Source: Sclerurus mexicanus (taxonomy: Eukaryota; Chordata; Aves; Passeriformes; Furnariidae). From it: 64,000 bases of DNA. Below are positions 26,607 through 37,115 of this stretch, in pieces (the first letter of the stretch is position 1; every line of letters starts with the position of its first letter). The stretch is from the NCBI GenBank assembly GCA_013396755.1, contig VWZF01002486.1, positions 124,001 through 188,000 on the forward strand, in the 5' to 3' direction. Below the pieces are notes generated by a model. That model was not told the origin of the DNA, searched no databases, and worked only from the letters and a program-made list of their open reading frames with translations. Made by a program: the position numbers and the translations under genes.

Positions 26607-26859
26607 GAATACAGAATGACAAGGCTCACTGAATTGCTCTGCTATTCCACGTGCCAGCTGTGGCAGGAAAGAGTGTGTGATAGCATGGAGCACTTTGAAT
26701 GGGAAAGCAGAAAGCACCACTCTTTTCTAAATTATACTGAAGAGAATAATTTTTAAAGCATGTTAAAAAATCCTGGTTTTTCCCACTACTTCACTGATCT
26801 CATCAATAGAAATGATGCTGTGGCCATGTAAGTGATCACAAAGGATATGGTCTCCACTT

Positions 26860-27105
26860 CACAGAATCCCAGAGGGGTTTATGTTGGGACCTTAAAGACC
26901 ATCTCATTCCACCCCCCTGCCATGGGCAGGGACACCTTCCACCAGCCCAGGTCACTCAGAGCCCCATCCAACCTGGCCTTGGACACTCCCAGGGATGGGG
27001 CAGCCACAGCTTCTCTGCCCAACCTGTGCCAGGGCCTGCCCACCCTCACAGGGAGGAATTTCTTCCTAATATCCAATCTAACCCTGCTCTCTGTCAGTTT
27101 GAGAC
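26860..27105 (-). mobile_element. CR1 LINE 3' fragment
   Basis: Reverse-oriented terminus with 'gggaccttaaagaccatctc', 'cttggacactcccagggatg' and 'ttctgcccaacctgtgcc'-type blocks, matching the group at 56412 and 62046. Confidence 0.9.
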
Positions 27106-27360
27106 GAAACCATAGCTCTGGGGAAAAGGAGATACACAACCAAATGAAAAACCACACGGGGCTCACTCACACTTGGAAACAAGAACATTGGTAAGAAATG
27201 TCCTGAGCAGAGATTTACCCCAGCAGCAATATCTAAAGCATCTCAGTAATGCCACTTCACCACCAATTACTGAGCTAGCAGTTTTTCTAGGAGACCAGCA
27301 GTTTCATGGAAAATTATGTAGCCAGAGCTTTCCTCAAAGGAAAAAAATAGGTTTTCAATT

Positions 27361-27440
27361 CAGAAAAAAACCCCAACCAAATAAAAAACCACCCAAAAAA
27401 CCAAAATCAAAAACCCCCAAAATACAACAAATAAACAACT
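27361..27440. repeat. A/C-rich low-complexity tract
   Basis: Irregular runs of AAACCCC, CCAAA and CAAAA. No defined period. Confidence 0.75.
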
Positions 27441-30189
27441 TTCAGGCAAGTTGTACAGGTACATTAGAAAAGGGATAACTGAAAACATTTCGATTTTCCA
27501 GAGTTTTCCCTCATTTTCTTTTCAGATCAATAACATTTTATGGCAGAAAGCATAAAATTTTATTCAATAGGTCCTTATTTTCTGTATCGTAGGAAAAGGA
27601 AAAAAATCCTTCCTACATTACATGATGGTTACTTGAGACATCTTAGTGCTAATTATTTCTTTTAAAAGTGGTAAAGAGCAGTCTGAGACCACTGTACTTT
27701 ATGTCCATAAGTGTCAGCTGACTTAGGGGCTTTATGGCTTTCCATGCTTGATCCCAAAGCCAGTCCTAAGAGAAGGAGAAGGGGGTGGGATGCAACGTTG
27801 CAATCTCATGGGGACCCGTGGGCCTAATTACCCCCGGTCTTATTTGTCCTCATTGGAACTCGTTGTTGTGCAGAGGAGGCCACAGCACGGACGTCACAGG
27901 GTCTCCAGCAGCTCTGGAATGCCTGTCCCCAGCTTCCCACAGCCAGGAAAACACCACACAAGCCAAGGCACTGCCTGGCTCTGCTGCAAGCCAGCCAACC
28001 CCAGCCTTGCAACCACTCCCTTTCCACTTGGCTGTCCCCACTGAAGCCATACAGCCCAGAAAACCCCACCAGTGCCCCCCATCAATCTCATCCATCAACA
28101 TCTCTTCTGATCCCAGCCCTGGCTGGGCAGGGGCTGCTGCTGGAACCCTGAGGGCACTCTGCCCAGTCTCACTTGGGACCTCCTGGATGGAGATAACACC
28201 CTCATAACTCTGGAGATGAACGTGCTTGGCTGGAAATTGGCAATATTAGGGAGAGGTTAACGTGAATTTTCACCGTTCTACACCATCTTCCTTATTTTGG
28301 AACTGGAGAAGAAAGACACCTCTAGGAAAAGGTTACCACAGAGATTCTGCAACTGCAGCCAGATTTGTCCCCTCACCCCTTCCAGGATAACCAAACCCTG
28401 GAGAGCAGCAGCCTCTCCTTGTACATCCTGTGACCCAGGCTGGACTCGCTCCTGGTTCTTAACACCTCTCTTGCAACATGGACCCCAAAACTAGACGCAT
28501 TGTTAGATGTGGCCTCCAAAAGGGAAATCAACACTTCCTTCAAGCTGTTGGCTGTGCTTTTGCCAGTGCAACCCGAGATGCCTTTGTTTTATTTAATGGT
28601 CTTCCTTACCACTACCTTACAGGAGTAAGTGGTGTTCTTAATAAGGCGACTCAGAAGGCAAGGAATGGCAAAGGCAGAGTCTGGAAGCCAGGGATTCCCC
28701 TCCAGCCTCTCAGGGGAACAGCCAGACATTCATTTAAGGCAGAGCATGACGTTGGGGTGAGGCACTTGTCTGGATTGCATTAAGTGATTTGCAAACAAAT
28801 TAAAATATTGTGAAACACTCTGGTCCCTATGGAGCTTAGCAATGCCCAATCCCATTCCCACTGTTTCTAAGGAAAGCAGAGGATATTCAGCATCTTTTTC
28901 AGATATTTGGAGACCATGATCTAAAGTCCCCTCACTGACTTAACAGTGGTCAGTATCTGTCATCTAATTTAAGATATGCTTATAAAGGAAAATAAGCATC
29001 CCCAAATCTCCTTGGCATTAGCTTTTTTGGGGGGAGTTTCTTGTTTGTTTTACTTTTGGCATTCACTGGAGCCACTCTGCTCTGCACTGGAGGAGACAAT
29101 TAGGGACTCAGGTATTTAATTACAGATGATTTGTTTCTTGGAAAAAGAACCCACCTGCAAGCTCTGGTGCCTCATGTTTGGAATCACAGTGACTCAGCAG
29201 AAGTCAGGGGGGACATTTGGTTTCCTTGTCAGAACCCAGGAGTAAAGGAGGAAATAGGGATCTCTTCCAGCTGTTGGGAAACTGAGGAGACTGAAGCTCA
29301 GATAAACAGTGGGGGGATCTCTAGGTTTAATATATGTAATGCGAACTGAGATTGCAGTTAACTGCAGTGGCCAATCCTGGCTGAGGAAATAGCTGTCACT
29401 GGGAGGGAAAAAATCATAAAAACAAACAACCAAGTATGCAGCCACAAGCAGAGATTTCTTTTTTTTTCCCCTCCAGCCGAGCTCTGCATCCAGCTCAATC
29501 CAAAGGCATGTTTGTTTTGGAAGCCACAGTCTGCTGAAAAGTGTTTGGCCAAAATCCAAGGGGCCAGTAAGTCCAGATGAGCTGAACAAGCTGTGTCCTT
29601 GGATCATGAGATTTGAACATATTATTCAATCCCGAATCTCATGCATGGATATTATTGTTGGCTATTTTTTGTCGCAGGGCGTGGACCGAAATGCCTTGAT
29701 CAGGACTGAATTTTTTGTCCCCTAAATTAACTGCTTACAGCTCACAAATTTATTGTGTGCCTGTGATTTCATGGCCCATAGCTCACAGCCCTGGAATGGC
29801 TTCTCCAAGGACAATGTGACCATACCAGCTTACGTCAAACGAGCAATCATCAGCAATGATGTATAAAACAACAGAGCTCATAATTGTGTTTATTTCAGGG
29901 CTCTTCGGAGAAGAGCATCTTTTTTTTTAATTAAATAATTATTATGAGAACTGATCCATCCTGACTCATTCCAGGTGATTGGAGCCTGTTTGTTTCTTCC
30001 TGAGTGAAAAAGCCTGAGCCCAGGACTCACTGGTTCAAACAAATCTTCTGGTTTATTGAAGAGGTAATAAAACAAAATGATGCAAAAGCGTAAGGAAGGG
30101 AGTTACAATAATTAGCCAAGGTTAAACCCAGGGAGATCAATAGCACTTTACCTCAGTTATCCCACGAGGGACAGGACATCTTACATTCA

Positions 30190-30448
30190 CCACAGGGGGA
30201 ACAGCTTCAAAATGACAGAGAGCAGCATTAGATTGGATATGGGGAAGAAATTCCTCCCTGTGAGGGGGGTCAGGCCCTGGCACAGGTTGGGCAGAGCAGC
30301 TGTGGGTGCCCCATCCCTGGGAGTGTCCAAGGCCAGGTTGGATGGGGCTCTGAGTGACCTGGGCTAGTGGAAGGTGTCCCTGCCCATGGAATGAGATGAG
30401 ATGATCTTTAAGGTCCCTTCTGACCCAAACCATTCCATGATTCTGTGG
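30190..30448 (+). mobile_element. CR1 LINE 3' fragment
   Basis: Forward copy: 'gggggaacagcttcaaaatg', 'gcacaggttgggcagagcag', 'aaggtcccttctgacccaaa', ending 'ccatgattctgtgg'. Confidence 0.9.
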
Positions 30449-32195
30449 TGATGCTGATTTTGCAAAGGCAACAACTACAGAAAAGGAACTGTAGGAAAGG
30501 AGAAGGTATGGGTGTCACATTCTGTAAACCTTGAGCACATCTGCAGACACTGTGGCTGCACATTTCAAAGAGAACCTTGCAGATTTCAAAGAAGAAAAGG
30601 ATAATCTCTAATAGGATTTATTTCCTACACTCCCATAGCAATCAACGTGCAGGTCTACAGACAACTTGAGTGACTGTGGAATTCCTTCTGTATGAGATTT
30701 CTTGTTTATGTTTGCATTCTGAACCACCTCAGTTAATGTTGAGCTGGTCATCAGATGGTCAAGAAGGTGTTAACTTGAATTAATTTCCATTCTTTCACCA
30801 GAAGTGGAGGCTGGGGGATGAATCGACCATGGAGCAAGGGGTCAAGAAGTGACACCAGTGTCAAAGAGACATGGTCCTGTTCGGCGTAGGCAGATGGACT
30901 AACCAGCCTCTGGTGTGTAAGAAGGTCCATTAGGGATAATAGAAAGGATAATAAAGAGGAATTATTTCTTCCAATGTTAGGGAAAAAAAAAAGCATTGTT
31001 TCATTTCTAAGTTTAAAAGAAATTGTCAGCAAACAAACCTTTGCTTTTCGAAAACTGGGCAGTCTGATGAGAGTCCAGAACTTCAATAAAAATGTCAAGA
31101 ACAGTCTGCCTGACTTATTTGAAACAGAATGCATTTCTCAACTAGCCCTGGCACGACACTAGCCTGTGACAGCTGTGAAAATGGCCAAAGAGCAGCATGG
31201 CCCAGGTGCAGGATCATTGTCCCAGCAGCTGATGAACCTGTGCATCCAGGGGACAGTGTGACACTCCAGCTCCTTCTTGCCAGCAACGTGACAGGCTGAG
31301 AAAGCAACGTGAAGAACTGCACCTACAACACACACATACACAAATATTGTAGCTTCAAAGCTACCTGAGAAGTCATTCTGTGATGGAAAACCCAAATCAG
31401 GGACAGAGTTCAAGACATATCTTTGCCTGATTTCCAGTCAACCTAATAAATTCTTGTCTGTGTGCTCCAGATGCCCCCAACACAGAAATACCTCAACGAA
31501 CAGAACTCAACTTCTGAGCAAAGATGAGCTAACACAGTTTAGGTGAAAAAGTTCTCTCTGTTAGTTATTTTGCCCTGTCCCTGCACAAAGTTTGATCTCC
31601 ATGTTGCTTTAAAGGAGTCCAGAATCATATATTTGGCTTGGAGTAGCTCAGGAAATCTTTCCATGCTCCTTGCATTAGTATTGGCTACAAGGACAATGCT
31701 TGGTTCAGCCAGGACTTTCTACATTTAATGTTTAGGTTTTCAGGCTAAAAAATTACTCTTAAAACTTATAGAGCAAATGTTTCTCCCATCAAGCCTCAAT
31801 TTCAGGAGATCCCACTAAAAAATGTCTCAGAGCTAAAGAGCAGCACCTGCAGTGGCACCGAAGCAGCTCTAACCAGAACAGTCACACACCCTGTTATTGC
31901 TGTCCCCCAGTAAGAGGGCCTTAGGCTGCTGATGGCATTGTCTGAATATTTCGTCTTTTGACAGTTTCACTGCATTCCCCTCTCCCTCTTTGCATTTTCT
32001 CTTCTTAATTTCTTTAACTTAAGCCTTCTTTATCTCTTCTTCAAGATTTGAGCGAAACAATCGAACCCGAGAGACTGAAGTAAGTTTAAAAGCAGGTTAC
32101 TACAAAGTTTATTACCGACCCTTATTTTCTGTCTAGGCAGGGGAGATAATCCTATTGGTTTGTTGGAAGCTGTCCATGAATGCAGTGCCATATGT

Positions 32196-32262
32196 CATAG
32201 AATCAGAGAAATACTTAGGTCAGAAGGGGCTCCTGGATGTTTCTACTCCCAGCTGAGATAAC
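32196..32262 (-). mobile_element. Possible degraded CR1 3' end
   Basis: 'catagaatcagagaaatact' followed by 'ggtcagaaggggctcctgga' resembles a worn reverse CR1 terminus. No downstream block supports it, so this is tentative. Confidence 0.35.
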
Positions 32263-32597
32263 AGTGTTGGGAAACAGGAAACCTTACATAAGGCAAAGGG
32301 TTTCCCCCAAATACAATAGTCAGTCAGCCTGCTTTTAAGCCACTTTGCAGTGTTCTACAATAGGAGATGGATGACTGGACTGATTTTCTTGTTGAGGTTG
32401 TGTATCTGTGTCCCCGGGATTCCTGAGGACCTAGAAGCAGGCGCATCACGCTTTCTCAGACAGCACACACTACCTGGGCAGGAAGGTCACCAGGACTGGC
32501 TGTGCCAGTGACAGACAAACCGCAGCACGGGGCACAGTTCAGAATCCACACAGATAAACTACAGCCTCTCCATGCCACCTCACCAAAACCAACATTT

Positions 32598-32936
32598 CGT
32601 GGCCTTCCAGTGCCCAAAGGGAGCCCAGAAGAAAGCTGGAGAGGGACTATTTGTAAGAGCATGTGATGACAGGACAAGGGGAATGGCTTCACACTGACAG
32701 AGAGCAGGGTTAGATTGGATATTGGGGAGAAGCTCTTCCCTGTGAGGGTGGTGATGCCCTGGCACAGGTTGGGCAGAGAAGCTGTGGCTGCCCCATCCCT
32801 GGGAGTGTCCAAGGCCAGGTTGGATGGGGCTCTGAGTGACCTGGGCTGGTGGAAGGTGTCCCGGCCCATAGTAGGGTTTGGAATGGGATGATCTTTAATA
32901 TCCCTTCCAACCCAGGCCATTCTGTGACTCTCTGAT
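32598..32936 (+). mobile_element. CR1 LINE 3' fragment
   Basis: Forward copy beginning in the 'cgtggccttccagtgcccaa' block and continuing through 'gggaatggcttcacactgac' and 'agagaagctgtggctgcccc'. Ends 'cattctgtgactctctg'. Confidence 0.9.
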
Positions 32937-35900
32937 TGTTGGAACTTGTGGGCATCAGCAGCTCTCATCACAGATGGCAACCACTCTGTCTACCACAATA
33001 CCTAAGAAAAGTCAGACCCCTCAAAACGACAGAAACGCTCTCTGTTCCGAAAACAAAACCTTTTAGGGACTGGTTCTGCTCTGACTGGGAGCTCAGCCAA
33101 GGATTTCAGCTGGAGGAGGAATGAGGCCCTTCATTTCAGTTCCTCAGAGCGAGCACGTTGCAGAAACTGCTTGTACATGCTGCGGTCCCAAAGCCAGTGG
33201 GCTGTGCTTACCTCATCTGTCTCACGTAGGTGAACTCAGCCAGGATGTTTTCTTTAGTCGTGGGCAGCGTGACAAGAATGGGAAATCCAAATAAGGTCAC
33301 TCAGGATGTGTTTAACAACACCGGGTAAAGTCTGTGGCAAAGGCTTGTGCTCACACACACACACACGCAGAGCATCCACTGTACGTGCCGCTGGCTCAGT
33401 GCGTCATTATTCCTAGAATAACTTCTGGAGAGGCACTCCACCCTTGTGCTTCCAAGCCTGAAGATGTGATTGCCCCAGAGCCACTTGCTGCAGTGATTTT
33501 AAGGGAAGGGAGGCAGAGGGAAGGGCCCCCGATTTCTCTTTTGAAGAGATGCGATGCTAAGACAATTTATTGAAGGCAGAGGCGGCTTCGGGGCTGTCAA
33601 GTCAATCTCCCTTGTGATCTTTGGAGCAAGAGGCTTCCTGAGGCCAGCACAGACACTCAGCTAGAACAGAATTCTGCAAAAGGGCAAGCCACACACCTGT
33701 TCAAATAGAAGTCAATGCACTTTATTAAGTAAGAGTGCTACAGGTGCTCCTACGTGATGAAAGGTAGCCCAGCACTGTGAGGGAACGTGTGGTTTTGCTC
33801 ACAGGAGAATCCTGGAAGGCATATCCATTATACTGAGTAGAAAAGTCCTTTTTATTAACCTGAACATTTCTGATGACCCACAAAGCGCTTCCACAGGGTC
33901 TGAGAGAAAGTCACTTGCAGTGTCTTAAATTCGTTGTAATAAAAAGCTTGCCTTTGCCCTCTAAGTCCTCTGCAGGTGATTGAAGTGATCAACAATGAAA
34001 TAAGGCAGTTGCTTCCCCAGCAGCAGCACGAGGGATGACACACAGTTGCTGGATTGAGGGTTTTATGGATCTGAGATGGCAAGTTTTGACTGAAAAATGA
34101 CCTAAGGTTGAAACAGAAAGCAGTGAAATTGGGGGAAAGTCAGACCCCAGACTGCTGCCATGACCCTCAGTTCCTTCTGTGTACAGTTTTGGGATAATTT
34201 GCAGTTAAATGTTCATACCAGAGAAGCATGAACATCACAGGTGTTACAGCTGAGAACTGAGAAAAGCCATCTCAGTTCATCAAACATCACAGAACAAGAG
34301 AGAAATCTGGAAAAGCAATATCAACATGTGTGGTAAAAGTTGCAGGAGTATTATTACTGATGCATCAGCATAATAATGCAAGGCAAAAAAAAAAGGTTGT
34401 CATCACTGCTATTAGACTGACAGGCAGGGTTGTAGAAGCAAACAAGCTTTCATACACCTGGTTACTCCATCAGCTGCTGAATGGGTAGGAGAAGACAAGT
34501 GAAATACCAACAGAAGGAATAAATGGATCAGCCTGAAATAAAAAAGAAATGGATTGTTAAAAAACCCCACAAAAACCTTAATTAAAAATCCAACAAAAAC
34601 CCCCACCTGCAGTGGGCATTTATAGGTTTAAAACAAAACCAAGCAAAAGTCTATGAAAAAGGAAAATTTAAATTTACATTATCATCCTGGCAAGCAGAGG
34701 CTTGAATAAATTCATGTTAGCTGAGCAGCTTAAACACAACTTAGGAAAGTCTGAAATTTTGCTGACCCTGTGGGAAACTTTTGAAAATGCCAAACAATTT
34801 AAGCATGTAAAAGTAATCTTTGCATCTTTGACATATATACAAAGAAGAAGCAGCTGCTCGCAACTGGCCGGTGCTTACATGAGTTTGAATAAATTTTTCA
34901 AACATCTGAGAATGTTTTCTCTGCCACCAAGACATCAGAGAGAGAACAGATTAGTACTGGCAAGCCCAGAAGAATGTCATGGTGAATATGAAATATCAAA
35001 CCAAGAAAAATGCATCCTCGAAAGAATCACGAAATATCCCAAGAGGACACACTCTTCTCCAAGTGCCTCTGGCAGAAAATGTTTGCAATTGCTCCTCAAT
35101 CCATATCTACATTTCCATGGGAGTCTAAATAAAGGGGGCAAAAGAAAACCACGAACAACAAAATGCTCCAACATTTAATACCAGAGTGAAAAATGAGTGG
35201 AAAATTTCAACAACAAATAGAGATAACGCTTTAAAAAAGAGAAGGAAAAATAACCCTCCTTTCCTTTCTTTTAAATCAAAGCATTTCAGATGTCATAACC
35301 AGTAAAATATCTGTAGCCTGGAGTGTCTGTCAATGAAGACAACTTTGTCAGGCTACTCAGTTTGAGATCTGACCCTTATACGCTTTGGCTAAAAAGTGCT
35401 GTCATTTACACAGGTGAATATACACTGACGCAAGCCCCTGCATTTGCACAGGTGTGGCAGCAGAATTTGGCAGGGTTTTGCCAATTTTAAACAATAAGGA
35501 AAAAAAAAATCAGGTCCACTTTTGCACGGGGTCCCAGTCGTATCAAGCCCTTAATGTTGTCAATCCATTATGTGCTGATGGCACTGCTCCTTAGCTTGTT
35601 AATGAAACTAAGAATTTTCCATGCTGTGTCCAGCTAGAGACTGTAACCGAAACTAATCCTGCTGCAACTAAAATCCTTGGGCTTCACGACAGAAAATCAT
35701 TCATTTATTGTTTGGTACTCCTCAGTTTTGCATTAATTTTTGAAAGGAACCTTAGTACGGTCTTGTTATAGCACCTGCTACTCCTGTGATTCACCCATAT
35801 GCAGTGCCCCATTGGCACAGCGTTTTCATGCAATAAATGGAGCCACATTTGTTTTTAAAGCAGAGAGTTTGTTTGCAAAGACACAGAACACTGGCAGGAC

Positions 35901-36791
35901 CACTGAGAAGCAGCTCTTGTATCTTGGAATGTTTTTTAACGCCACTATCCACTTCTCTTTAGCTTGGTCCCTTCCAATTCCATATCCCTTTGTGGCTCTT
36001 CCAAGCCTGCCTGTTGTACCTGGAGTGTTAAAAATGTGCTGATATGAGCGATTTCAGGTTTGATTAAGACCCCAGAACTACTGCCCAAACTAACCTGTGT
36101 GACTGTAAAACTGCCAGCCAGATGTGCAATTCAGGAAACAAACACCCAGTTTTAAGCGTTTTATACATAATTTTCAGCTGTCTGGCCAAACTTCAGATAC
36201 AAAGGTGACTCAAAATGGAACAGGAAAAATAAAAGGGAATAAGATTTGATTTGAAGTGTGTTGGTGTCCTATCAGGTTCCCTTTGTTTAAACGCAGTGAC
36301 ACAAATATCAGCCCAAACAGGCTTGGTGTGGAACTTACACCACAATGAAGGGGGACTCAGGCCCAGGGCAACCTAATGTTAGCTTTTGATAGATTTGCAA
36401 CAAAATTCCAGCTGTATTCCACGTGCTTGCTAAATCAGAACGCAATTTGGAAACCATGAGGGGAGGTGGGAATCTGAATAAACACGTCTGCAAAAAAAAA
36501 GAAAGATAATTCAGGTCCGAAGGGTCATTCCCTTCAGTTCAAGTGCAGTGGATTGCCCTTCCTGGATCCAGCAGTAGGGGCGTGGGAAGCTTTCAGATGT
36601 CACAGGGTTGTAGATAACATTTGAACATATGATTAGCTTTTGCGAGCTGTCTTTAGAAACCTTACATTTTTCCCCCACACACCTTAGCCAGAGATCCTTC
36701 CCTTGAGGTTTCGGGGCACTTAAAGTGTTGCTTTGCCAAAAATCGAGGATGTGGAGAAGGTTTTCCTGTGTGATGTCACTTTGCTGCCCTT

Positions 36792-36797
36792 TATAAG
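36792..36797 (+). promoter_or_regulatory. TATA box, putative FGF23 promoter
   Basis: TATAAG in 'gccctttataagcctctgca', 95 bp before the FGF23 ATG. Initiation about 30 bp downstream would leave a 5' UTR of some 65 bp. A TGATGTCA motif at 36772-36779, 13 bp upstream of the TATA box, resembles a CRE/AP-1-type site. Inferred from sequence only. Confidence 0.6.
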
Positions 36798-36886
36798 CCT
36801 CTGCAGAGAAGAAGGGAACCTATCTGAGGATCCACGCTCCAGCACAAGGGCGAGCGAGGAGACCCAGCTGCAGATCCTGACCAAGC

Positions 36887-37115
36887 ATGGCACGGCCATC
36901 CATGGCACCGGGCGGTCCCTGCAGCTCCCTGCTCCTGGTTCTCTGCAGCCTCGGGGCTGCCCTTGCCTTTCCCAACTCCTCTCCACTGCTGAATCCCAGC
37001 TGGGGGAACGGGGATCGCCTGACGCACCTCTACACGGACACGGAGAGGAACAGCTTCCACCTCCAAATCAACGCCGACGGCTACGTCGATGGTGCCCCTC
37101 ACCAGACCATCTACA
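36887..37115 (+). CDS. FGF23: FGF23 coding exon 1
   Basis: Residues 1-76 and the first base of Ser77: signal peptide and first strands of the core. Donor ctacA|GTGAGT. Confidence 0.96.

Larger units (their letters stand above)
21237..36791. other. Intergenic region FGF6 to FGF23, including the FGF6 3' UTR
   Basis: No further coding exon was recognised. The FGF6 3' UTR starts here but its end is not clear: the first canonical AATAAA on the + strand that I found is at 24484, the next at 25212. The rest is unique AT-rich DNA with CR1 copies at 23734, 25341, 26158, 26860, 30190 and 32598, and A/C-rich low-complexity tracts near 27361-27440 and 34550-34610. A 158-codon open frame at 34702-35178 has no recognisable homology. 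Confidence 0.7.

Noticed and set aside
34702..35178. 158-codon open frame between FGF6 and FGF23
   Set aside because: It resembles no family I know, has a poor start context (T at -3), sits in AT-rich DNA and has no linked exon. Probably chance.
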